NCBI GenBank assembly: GCA_040902585.1 | Contig: JBBDXA010000219.1 | Coordinates: 1 to 14,710, forward strand | Direction: 5' to 3' | From: JBBDXA01 sp040902585 | GTDB taxonomy: Bacteria; Planctomycetota; Phycisphaerae; Phycisphaerales; Phycisphaeraceae | DNA: 14,710 nucleotides | Shown: one piece after another, positions 1 through 6,879 of the stretch | Position numbering within the stretch: position 1 is the stretch's first letter | Layout: each line of letters starts with the position of its first letter | Program-made: the position numbers and the translations under genes | The notes under the pieces: generated by a model | Databases searched by the model: none | Seen by the model: the letters and a program-made list of their open reading frames with translations, nothing else | Told to the model about the DNA's origin: nothing

Positions 1-821
1 GCCACCGCACACTCAGTTATGCCGGCGCGGGCCAGACGTATGGTTTTGAGGAACTGGCGCACAACTGGCGCGCCGAAGGCAAGTTGAAAGATGTGCCGTT
101 GCAGAACACGCTGCGCGCGGTGGGCTATGTCGATATCGTCCGCGTGCCCACACCGCTGGTGGAAAAGTACGTGCTGCCCGCGATGACCGGCAAGCTGCCC
201 GCGATGATCGAGCCGGTGAAGGAGACGTCCGCGGAGAACACCTTGTCCCTGCCCATCGCCGAGCAGCCTGTGAAGGGCAAGAAGGCCGTTGACACCGGCA
301 TGCTCGAGTTCCTGGTGGAGAACCGCATCGTCAACGGCACCGCGACGATGCTCATCGACCTGGACCGCTGTACGCGCTGCGATGACTGCGTGCGGGCCTG
401 CGCGTCTGCTCACGACAACAATCCCAAGTTCGTCCGCCACGGCCAGAAGCACGATCACTACATGATCGCCAATGCGTGCATGCACTGCGTCGACCCGGTC
501 TGCATGATCGGCTGCCCCACCGGCGCGATCGGCCGCGAACAGACCACCGGCAACGTGGTGATCAACGACCTGACCTGCGTCGGCTGCGCGACCTGCGCCA
601 CGAGCTGCCCCTACAACAACATCCGCATGGTCGAAATCCGCGATGAGAAAGGGGCTTTCGTGCTCGATCAGAACAACGCCCCGATCGTCAAGGCCACCAA
701 GTGCGATCTGTGCGTCGATCAGCTCGGCGGCCCGGCCTGCGAACGCGCCTGCCCGCACGACGCGCTTCGCCGCATCGACATGCGCGACCCGGATGACCTG
801 CAGGCCTACCTGAACAGATGA
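1..821 (+). CDS. Four-cluster [4Fe-4S] ferredoxin-domain protein with probable upstream cyclic-nucleotide-binding domain (5' partial)
   Basis: The frame (codons from base 3) is open to the left edge, so the true start lies outside the window; the TTG at 84 is probably internal. Four cysteine motifs are visible: CxxCxxCxxxC at 369-401, CxxCx4CxxxC at 477-515, CxxCxxCxxxC at 576-608 and CxxCx8CxxxC at 702-752. These sixteen cysteines match the DmsB/NrfC-type electron-transfer subunit, which carries four [4Fe-4S] clusters in the cytoplasm or at the membrane face. The first ~55 visible residues, with YAGAGQTYGFEEL and later TLRAVGYVDIVRVP, resemble the end of a cyclic-nucleotide-binding (Crp-like) fold; this part is inference. 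A further N-terminal domain, possibly a flavin oxidoreductase, could lie upstream and cannot be seen. It is followed after 55 bases by the membrane cytochrome gene, which suggests that it feeds or receives electrons there. The ferredoxin call is firm; the cNMP call is moderate. Confidence 0.9.
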   Translation, partial: HRTLSYAGAGQTYGFEELAHNWRAEGKLKDVPLQNTLRAVGYVDIVRVPTPLVEKYVLPAMTGKLPAMIEPVKETSAENTLSLPIAEQPVKGKKAVDTGMLEFLVENRIVNGTATMLIDLDRCTRCDDCVRACASAHDNNPKFVRHGQKHDHYMIANACMHCVDPVCMIGCPTGAIGREQTTGNVVINDLTCVGCATCATSCPYNNIRMVEIRDEKGAFVLDQNNAPIVKATKCDLCVDQLGGPACERACPHDALRRIDMRDPDDLQAYLNR

Positions 822-876
822 GCCGGAAAACGGTCACGCTCGATTCCTTATGCCCGATCGATTCTTGAATTGAACC

Positions 877-1698
877 ATGCGCACTTTTCTGTCACGCCGA
901 CGCAAAGCCATCGTGCTCACTATCCTCGCGGGCACGGCGATCAGTCTGCTCATCTGGGCCTGGTCGCTCCGACTGGCGACGAGCAGTTTCCTTTCCGGCT
1001 GGATACTCTTTGGCATCATGCTCGTGCTTACGTCCTACAACCTGCGCAAGAAGCTGCCGTTCCTGCCGCTGCTCAAATCATCCACTTGGCTTCAGATTCA
1101 TCTTTACCTCGGCTTCCTCACCATCCTTATTTTTCTCCAGCACACGGGGTTCAAAATCCCCAACGGCGGGCTCGAAGTGACGCTCGCCGTGCTGTACTGG
1201 CTGGTGGCAGGCAGCGGCGTGATCGGCTTGTTCCTGACGCGCACGCTGCCGGGCAGACTCTCCGTGCGCGGCGAGGAACTGCTGTTCGAGCGCATGCCGG
1301 TCTATCGCCGCAACATTCACGAGGAGGCGGAGAAACTGGTCGTCGTCGCCGTGGATGAGGCCGGCACCACCACCCTGGCGGACTACTACAAACGCCGCCT
1401 CGCGGCCTACTTCAACGGCTTCCGCAATTTCTGGCATCACCTCATCGAGTCCAAGCGTCCGCGGCACAACTTCGAAACGGAGCTGAGCGACCTGGATCGT
1501 TACCTGAACGATCGCGAGCGCGAGATTGCCGCTGAGCTTCAGGAGCTTGTCTTCATCAAGGATGATCTGGACTATCAGCACGCCTTGCAGAAGACGCTTA
1601 AAGGCTGGCTGTTCATTCACATTGCGTTCACGTACAGCCTGATGATCGTCGCGGTAGTGCATGTGGTGATTGTTCACGCATTCCACGGAGGGCTGTGA
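877..1698 (+). CDS. Membrane protein with the histidine pattern of a di-haem b-type cytochrome
   Basis: The 273-residue protein has about five hydrophobic helices, near residues 11-31, 38-56, 70-88, 99-120 and 243-268. A charged, helix-rich loop lies between helices 4 and 5 (about 122-240). Histidines H75 and H89 in helix 3 and H248 and H262 in helix 5 are each 14 positions apart. This is the spacing of the two bis-histidine haems in cytochrome b of bc1/b6f complexes, so I infer two b haems stacked across the membrane. I do not recognise a named family. No clear Shine-Dalgarno precedes the ATG at 877. The stop (1696-1698) overlaps the ATG of the multihaem cytochrome gene as TGATG, which implies translational coupling. 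Its likely role is passing electrons between the cytoplasmic iron-sulfur protein and the periplasmic c haems. An alternative is a quinol-interacting anchor. The membrane-protein call is secure; the haem call rests on spacing only. Confidence 0.8.
   Translation: MRTFLSRRRKAIVLTILAGTAISLLIWAWSLRLATSSFLSGWILFGIMLVLTSYNLRKKLPFLPLLKSSTWLQIHLYLGFLTILIFLQHTGFKIPNGGLEVTLAVLYWLVAGSGVIGLFLTRTLPGRLSVRGEELLFERMPVYRRNIHEEAEKLVVVAVDEAGTTTLADYYKRRLAAYFNGFRNFWHHLIESKRPRHNFETELSDLDRYLNDREREIAAELQELVFIKDDLDYQHALQKTLKGWLFIHIAFTYSLMIVAVVHVVIVHAFHGGL
1687..1692 (+). promoter_or_regulatory. Shine-Dalgarno GGAGGG for the multihaem cytochrome gene
   Basis: GGAGGG ends five bases before the ATG at 1698 and lies inside the end of the upstream gene. 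This favours ATG 1698, which overlaps the upstream TGA, over the GTG at 1695. Confidence 0.65.
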
Positions 1699-4600
1699 TG
1701 AGCAAGAAATTCACGCTGCAGCAGTTCGGTTTTCAGGAGAGCCAGTACGAGCGGCCGAATCAGCCTTGGGTCTGCGGCCGCCTGTGTGAAGGTCGGCCGT
1801 GCCACATCGGGCCTGATGACAAGGGCCACTGCCAGGCGACGACGGAGTGTCATCCGGTTCGTCGCGGCGACCGCTGGAACTGCACGCGTCCGCCCAGCCG
1901 TGGCGGTGCCTGCAAGGAAGGCCCGTTGCCCGACGGCACCTGCTGCAAGTCGGTCGAGATCTGTCAGCCGGTCCGCAGCGTCCGCGCCAAGCGCGGGAAG
2001 TTCGTCTTCTGGGTCGTCGCCATCACCGTCGGCAGTCTCGCGGCCATTCTCGCCAGCTCGTATCGCATGCGCTTCATTCAGCCGGGCGAACTGACCAACG
2101 CACACGGCCAGGTGCTCAAGGAAGTGGACACGCGAAGCTGCTCGGCATGTCACACGGCGGCCGTCGGAGAGAACAAGGGCGAGACCGGTTCGACCGCCGA
2201 TGCGTGGGTCAAGCGGGCGTTCAGCGGCGGCTCGTCCGGCATCGCCGAGAGCGAGAACTGTCTGAAGTGTCACACCAACACGCGCGGGCTCCAGGGACTT
2301 TTCGCTCTGATGCCGCACAGCGTGCCGCCGGATGTGCTCAAGGAATCGCGCGGCTCGCGCAAGACCGCGACGGGCGAAACGCCGCTGCAATGGATGTTCG
2401 CCTCGGTGGGGCCGGGTGTGCCCGTGACCGATGCCCATCAGATCGCCTGCGCCACCTGCCACAAGGAGCATCGCGGCCGCGACCACATGCTCACGAACAT
2501 GAGCAACCAGCAGTGCCAGGCGTGTCACGTGGACCGCTTCGAGAGCTTCGCGAAGGGGCATCCGGATTTCAGTTCCTTCCCCTACGAGCGCCGCACCCGG
2601 ATCAAGTTCACGCATGAGAAGCACAAGAACGAATTCGCATCTCGTTCCGTGAACTTCGACTGCATGTCGTGCCACGAGCTGGATTCGACGATGAAGCAGA
2701 TGACGACGAAGAGCTACGAAGTCTCCTGCACGCAGTGCCATGTACACAAGGATTCGCTGGAAGCCGAGGGCGCGCCGGTCGTCGTCATCAATCTGCCTGG
2801 GCTCGATTACGACGTGCTGCGCGACCATGCGGCCGGGGGCGGAAGGTGGATCGGGCAATGGCCATCGGCAGCGGGTTATAACCTGGCCACGAAGCTTTCG
2901 CCCATGATGAAGCTGCTCCTGATGGGCGACGCGAAGACGGCTGCGGCGCTGGAGGCTCTGCCCGCCGATCTCGATATGAACGACCTGCGCAAGTTCACGC
3001 CGCAGCAGTTGGAGCAGGTGGTGGAACTGGTCTGGGGGATCAAAGGGCTCATGCTCGACCTGTCGCAGGGCGGAGCGGAGGGACTGCGAACGCGGCTGGT
3101 GTATGCACTGGGCCGGCCGGTGTCGGATGTGGAACTCTCCGCGATGACGGCGTCACTGCCGCGGCAGGCGCTGGTGGACTTGCAGTCGACCTGGTTCCCT
3201 GACGCGTCGACAACGGTGCCGCCCTGGCGCGCCGGCACGCCGCTGAAGGATCCCAATGCGCCCAAGCTTGCCCCGCCGCCGCCTGTGCCCACGCCGACTC
3301 CAACTCCAACGCCCACGCCCACACCGCCACCCGGGCTACTGAACGATCTATTAGAGGATGAGCCGCCGGCCAGGCCGCTGACAGCGACCGCGCCGCAACC
3401 GGGTCTATTGAATGATCTGCTGGAAGATGAGCCGCCCGCAAAGCCTGTTGTGCTGGTGACACCGCCGCCTACACCGATACCGACGCCAATCCCAACACCG
3501 CCGCCGACCACGCCGACTCCGCCGACAATTCCTCCAACTCCAACTCCAACTCCAACTCCGACGCCTGCGCAACTGAACGATCTATTAGAGGATGACCCGC
3601 CCGCCAAGCCGCCAGTAACGGTGGTGCCTCCACCTGTCACTCCGATTCCGACTCCGCCGCCGATTACTCCGACCCCGCCCACGACATTGACGCCTCCCAC
3701 GCCCGCGCCCAGGCCGCCGCAGCTTGCGGCGAATATAGACGTGTTGTTAGACGACAGCGTGTCGAAGAACGATCGCCCGCTGGTGCCTCCGACGTTGCCG
3801 CCCGACGGGACGCAGCCGCGCGTCACGCCTGCGGTGGTGACGCCCACGAAGCCGACGGAACTGGCGCCGCCGCCGGTGAATGAATTGCTCGTGGACAAGC
3901 CGCTGTCCACGCCTGCCGAGTCGTTGAATCCCGTCGGGCCGACACCTGTCGCGCCGGATGTGGGCGTCAACGTGCCCGCGCCGCTGCTGGATGACACGGT
4001 GGAGAAACCGAAGGCGGCCATGGCGAAAGTGGTGGCGAAAATCCTCGCGACCGAGGGTACGGCCCAGTACCGTCTGGCACCGGATCAACCGTGGCGCGAT
4101 GCCCGCGTCGGTCAGGAACTGTCTGCCGAGTCGGAGGTGCGCACCAGTCTTCGCGCCAGCATCAGCATTCAGATTCCAGGCGAAACGAAGGCCACGCTCG
4201 GCACGATGTCGGCCGCGAAGGTGCAGGACCTGATCGACCGCAACCCGCTGAAGTTCGGCACCGCCAGCTACCAGCGGTTCGTCGGCCCCTCACCCGCGCC
4301 GCCGAAGTGCGGCGAAGAACCTGACGCGGAAGGCGCGGGCGAATCCAGTGATGCGGATAAGGAACTTCCCAAGCGCGCCGAGGCCGATCAGACCTGGCGC
4401 GTGACCGCGCTCAAGGGCTTCGCGCAGTTCAGCAGCGATGGCAGCACCGCGTGGACGCCGGTCAAGGTTGACCAATCGCTCGCCGCGGAGGGAACGCTGC
4501 GGCTGGCGCTGCGGTCGTTTGTGACTTTAACCAGTCCTGATGGTCAGGAGTTCGTCGTCAAACGATTCGGCAAGATCAAAGTCGCGAACGTGGCGACGCT

Positions 4601-5855
4601 CGACAAGGAGCCGGAGGAACGCGTGCCTGACGGCACGGAAGTTCACACGGTGCGCGTCCTCATCCCGCCGACCATCCTGCCGCCGCGGAGGTGCCCGATC
4701 GCCGTGTTGCCCGAGCACGACTGGCGCGCGGAGTTCACCTTGCCGATACCGCTGGTGCCCGTGACCGGTGCGCGATTTGAAGATGACTGGCTTGATTTTC
4801 TCCGCGTGGTGAAACCCGTTGCGACACCTGAGCGAAGTGACGCACAGGGCGCGCCTCCGACACGCGCGACGAAGGTTCGCGATGCGCTCCCTGCCGACAG
4901 TGTGCCTCCCGCGCCCTGCGGCGATGACCTGCTCGACGATGACGATGTGAAGCCGAAGGAAAAGCCCAAGGCCGGCGGCGGTCTGCTCGATGATGACGAT
5001 GTGAAGAAGCCCGCACCCAAGAAGGGCGGCGGGCTGCTGGACGACGACGACGTGAAGCCCGCGCCTCACAAGCCCGGCGGCGGCCTGCTGCTGGATGATT
5101 CGGATGACAAGCCTGAACCGCCGAAGCCGCCTCCGGCCGGCGGTCTGCCGCTGGATGATTCCGAAGACGGCGGCGCGAAGCCTGCGAAGACCACCACGGC
5201 ACCGGTGGAGAAACCGAAGGAGCAGCCGCTGCCGACGGTGACGCAGCCGTTGCTGGTTTCCTCGCCGCAGGGCGTGTGGGAAATCGACGCGGGGAATTTC
5301 AAGCTGGTGTTCAAGCCGCGCGGCCACGGCAACCGATTCCGCCGGTTCTGGCTCAATGCCGCCGCCGACGTGGAGAAGGCCCCCAAGCCCGCGATGCTGA
5401 CGGATCTGTTCGACACGTTCACGCGGAACGACCTGGGCGCGTCCTGCATGAAGTGCCACAGCGTGGACGCGGCCGGCGAGCGCTCGAGCCTGATCAACTG
5501 GCAGGGTCATCGTCCGCCGCCGGATGATCGCACGTTCGTGAAGTTTGCCCATCGTCCGCACATGAGCCTTCCGGAGCTCAAGAGTTGCGTCGTCTGTCAT
5601 TCGCCGACGGACTTCGATGCGAAGAAAGCCTACGAAGGCAGGGATCCGTTCGCGGTGCCTGTCGATCAGATCGGCTTCAGCGCCGTGCGCAAGGAGAAGT
5701 GCGCCACCTGCCATCAGGAACAACTGGCCGGTGACAGTTGTCTGAAGTGCCACAACTATCACATCAGCGCGACGCCCGGTCTGGAGCGATGGAAGGGACA
5801 CAGACCGTCGCTGCCGGACCTTGAAAAGGGCAAGGTCGCCACCGGCGGTGAGTGA
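1698..5855 (+). CDS. Membrane-anchored decahaem c-type cytochrome with Pro-rich, acidic-repeat and FecR-like linker
   Basis: The protein has 1385 residues. An N-terminal segment carries ten cysteines (26, 30, 35, 45, 51, 62, 72, 82, 83, 89). One membrane helix follows at about 102-120. Six CxxCH haem-attachment motifs then start at residues 148, 188, 251, 273, 322 and 344. A long linker follows: Pro/Thr-rich tracts and LLNDLLED-type repeats (about 530-680), two FecR-like beta domains (about 775-845 and 900-975) and an LLDDDD array (about 1078-1158). Four more CxxCH motifs start at 1250, 1297, 1335 and 1348. Topology is inferred as N-inside, with the haem parts outside the cytoplasmic membrane. 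It likely accepts or donates electrons via the di-haem membrane protein encoded just upstream. The two-cluster layout is unusual, and I know of no characterised protein with this architecture. The CxxCH count is direct; the electron route and terminal partner are inference. Confidence 0.92.
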   Translation: MSKKFTLQQFGFQESQYERPNQPWVCGRLCEGRPCHIGPDDKGHCQATTECHPVRRGDRWNCTRPPSRGGACKEGPLPDGTCCKSVEICQPVRSVRAKRGKFVFWVVAITVGSLAAILASSYRMRFIQPGELTNAHGQVLKEVDTRSCSACHTAAVGENKGETGSTADAWVKRAFSGGSSGIAESENCLKCHTNTRGLQGLFALMPHSVPPDVLKESRGSRKTATGETPLQWMFASVGPGVPVTDAHQIACATCHKEHRGRDHMLTNMSNQQCQACHVDRFESFAKGHPDFSSFPYERRTRIKFTHEKHKNEFASRSVNFDCMSCHELDSTMKQMTTKSYEVSCTQCHVHKDSLEAEGAPVVVINLPGLDYDVLRDHAAGGGRWIGQWPSAAGYNLATKLSPMMKLLLMGDAKTAAALEALPADLDMNDLRKFTPQQLEQVVELVWGIKGLMLDLSQGGAEGLRTRLVYALGRPVSDVELSAMTASLPRQALVDLQSTWFPDASTTVPPWRAGTPLKDPNAPKLAPPPPVPTPTPTPTPTPTPPPGLLNDLLEDEPPARPLTATAPQPGLLNDLLEDEPPAKPVVLVTPPPTPIPTPIPTPPPTTPTPPTIPPTPTPTPTPTPAQLNDLLEDDPPAKPPVTVVPPPVTPIPTPPPITPTPPTTLTPPTPAPRPPQLAANIDVLLDDSVSKNDRPLVPPTLPPDGTQPRVTPAVVTPTKPTELAPPPVNELLVDKPLSTPAESLNPVGPTPVAPDVGVNVPAPLLDDTVEKPKAAMAKVVAKILATEGTAQYRLAPDQPWRDARVGQELSAESEVRTSLRASISIQIPGETKATLGTMSAAKVQDLIDRNPLKFGTASYQRFVGPSPAPPKCGEEPDAEGAGESSDADKELPKRAEADQTWRVTALKGFAQFSSDGSTAWTPVKVDQSLAAEGTLRLALRSFVTLTSPDGQEFVVKRFGKIKVANVATLDKEPEERVPDGTEVHTVRVLIPPTILPPRRCPIAVLPEHDWRAEFTLPIPLVPVTGARFEDDWLDFLRVVKPVATPERSDAQGAPPTRATKVRDALPADSVPPAPCGDDLLDDDDVKPKEKPKAGGGLLDDDDVKKPAPKKGGGLLDDDDVKPAPHKPGGGLLLDDSDDKPEPPKPPPAGGLPLDDSEDGGAKPAKTTTAPVEKPKEQPLPTVTQPLLVSSPQGVWEIDAGNFKLVFKPRGHGNRFRRFWLNAAADVEKAPKPAMLTDLFDTFTRNDLGASCMKCHSVDAAGERSSLINWQGHRPPPDDRTFVKFAHRPHMSLPELKSCVVCHSPTDFDAKKAYEGRDPFAVPVDQIGFSAVRKEKCATCHQEQLAGDSCLKCHNYHISATPGLERWKGHRPSLPDLEKGKVATGGE
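3336..3614 (+). repeat. Three LLNDLLED(E/D)PPA(R/K)P repeats within Pro/Thr-rich linker
   Basis: Copies are at 3336-3377, 3405-3446 and 3570-3614, separated by PT-rich tracts. Copies 1 and 3 are identical over about 24 bases and use CTA and TTA leucine codons, which are rare in this GC-rich window. Copy 2 encodes the same residues with different codons. Weaker LL-acidic echoes follow near 3742, 3887 and 3980. Confidence 0.85.
3532..3555 (+). repeat. CTCCAA hexanucleotide microsatellite (four perfect units)
   Basis: Four uninterrupted CTCCAA units encode alternating Pro and Thr in the cytochrome linker. A shorter copy of the same hexamer lies near 3297-3309. Six-base units keep the frame, so slippage would change linker length without breaking the gene. 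Confidence 0.8.
4929..5172 (+). repeat. Tandem LLDDDDVKP...GGG acidic repeat array in the cytochrome
   Basis: Units start at 4929, 4983, 5034, 5085 and 5145. The first three read LLDDDDVK followed by a Lys/Pro spacer and GGG; units 2 and 3 are exactly 17 residues long. Units 4 and 5 degenerate to LLLDDSDDKP and LPLDDSEDGG. The array sits between the second FecR-like domain and the C-terminal tetrahaem region. Confidence 0.85.
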
Positions 5856-5937
5856 GCCGGCGCGATGTAATTGCTGTCAGCATCGATGGTTGATACAAGA
5901 ATGGGATAGGAGATTGCCCTCACAATCAGGGGAAGCG

Positions 5938-5946
5938 TGCTATCAT
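5938..5946 (+). promoter_or_regulatory. Candidate extended -10 promoter (TGCTATCAT) for the pseudopilin gene
   Basis: TGCTATCAT fits the TGn plus TATNNT extended -10 form. The best -35-like hexamer, TTGCCC at 5914, is 21 bases away, too far for a classical pair. No convincing terminator for the upstream cytochrome gene lies in 5856-6022. Confidence 0.3.
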
Positions 5947-6022
5947 TGGTAGCGCTGCAAGGGCGTCGATTTCGGGCTCACAGGCGCGTCATTTGCTTAG
6001 CCTGTCATAGGAAGGATTCCTT

Positions 6023-6850
6023 ATGCACAAGCGTCATGCTTTCACCCTGATCGAAATGCTGCTGGTGGTCTCCATCATTGTGCTGCTCATCGCGATTCTT
6101 CTGCCCGCCCTGGGAGCGAGCCGGGAGAATGCGCAGGAAGTTCTGTGCCGCACGCGCCTCAAGGCGATGTATGAAGGCCACGTGAGCTACAGCGTCAGCA
6201 ACTTCAGCCGATTCCCGCACTACAACACCTGGCTCTGGACCGGTGCCAAGAGCGGCATTCCCTCGGAGCAGTGGGCCGAGTACGGAAACATCTGGCAGTA
6301 TGTGAAGGACCGCGAGATGTACTTCTGCCCGAAGGACGACAAACGTCGCGAGCCCGGTTCCTCTTCCATCGGCGGTGGGGGCGGACAGGGGAACAATCCC
6401 ATTCACAGCTACGTTCGCATGATGGAGCCTCGCTTGCAGTTCAAGAATCGTCTGGTCAGCGGCGGGATGGCCGACGCTGACGCAACCCGAGTCGCGGACT
6501 ACCTCAGCCCCCGTTCCATGAAATCAGGCTGCTTCATGCCTCTGCCCGGCTCCTCCCTCCCCGCATCCGCATGGGCAGGCGCGCCGCGCAGCATCGCCAA
6601 CGTCGCCCTCATGTTCGAGGAAGCCACGATGAACTCCGACTCCGTCGCGCAAGGAACGTCCAGCGTGCTCCTGAACGACGGGCACAGCTATTTCAGCTTC
6701 CAGCAGGATCAGATGTCCACCCGCCACCAGGGCAACGCCCACATACAATATTGGGATGGCCACTGCGCCAAGGTGAATGCGAAGTACTTCAACGACTGGC
6801 CCTGGGACCACAACCCCCAGGCGGAGCGGTTTACCTTCGGTGTCGAATGA
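6023..6850 (+). CDS. Prepilin-type cleavage/methylation protein with H-X9-DG motif
   Basis: The 275-residue protein starts with a type IV prepilin-like signal: short basic leader, FTLIEM with Glu at +5 (residue 11), and a hydrophobic helix to about residue 30. The residue before the cleavage site is Ala (A6), not the usual Gly. Near the C-terminus H235 is followed by nine residues and then D245-G246, the H-X9-DG motif typical of the very large pseudopilin-like family of planctomycetes and Lentisphaerae. Such proteins are thought to be exported and assembled by a type II secretion or type IV pilus machine; individual functions are mostly unknown. AGGAAGG at 6009-6015 is a good ribosome site for this ATG. 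The next gene, a secreted two-module binding protein, starts 29 bases after the stop and is probably co-transcribed. The family call is confident; the role is unknown. Confidence 0.92.
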   Translation: MHKRHAFTLIEMLLVVSIIVLLIAILLPALGASRENAQEVLCRTRLKAMYEGHVSYSVSNFSRFPHYNTWLWTGAKSGIPSEQWAEYGNIWQYVKDREMYFCPKDDKRREPGSSSIGGGGGQGNNPIHSYVRMMEPRLQFKNRLVSGGMADADATRVADYLSPRSMKSGCFMPLPGSSLPASAWAGAPRSIANVALMFEEATMNSDSVAQGTSSVLLNDGHSYFSFQQDQMSTRHQGNAHIQYWDGHCAKVNAKYFNDWPWDHNPQAERFTFGVE

Positions 6851-6868
6851 CTGCCTCAACATCAATTC

Positions 6869-6873
6869 AGGAG
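6869..6873 (+). promoter_or_regulatory. Shine-Dalgarno AGGAG fixing the start at 6880
   Basis: AGGAG sits six bases before the ATG at 6880, which is directly followed by a signal peptide. The same frame is open from 6571 inside the previous gene, and this site argues against that earlier start. The bases GAGATTCAC just before the ATG recur before the second pseudopilin gene (10312-10320). Confidence 0.7.
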
Positions 6874-6879
6874 ATTCAC

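Noticed and set aside
850..873. Seven-codon mini-ORF (ATG CCC ... TGA) ending three bases before the membrane cytochrome gene
   Set aside because: Short ORFs arise easily by chance, it has no clear Shine-Dalgarno, and its codons show no regulatory pattern.
3286..3715. Possible CRISPR-like or tandem-repeat array
   Set aside because: Spacers are not uniform in length or unique in content; the repeats are in-frame coding low-complexity sequence.
2876..4021. Long Gly/Val/Ser-rich open frame on the - strand
   Set aside because: It is the antisense of the Pro/Thr-rich linker; its composition follows from the repeats and it has no recognisable domain or start signal.
4527..5801. 424-codon open frame on the - strand
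   Set aside because: It is a shadow of the cytochrome gene in GC-rich DNA; the + strand frame has CxxCH motifs and continuous domains.
5914..5946. TTGCCC/TATCAT as a classical sigma-70 promoter
   Set aside because: The 21-base spacer is too long; only the extended -10 was kept.
6571..6879. Upstream extension of the secreted binding protein inside the pseudopilin gene
   Set aside because: The ATG at 6880 has a good AGGAG and is followed directly by a signal peptide; the extension overlaps a clear gene in another frame.
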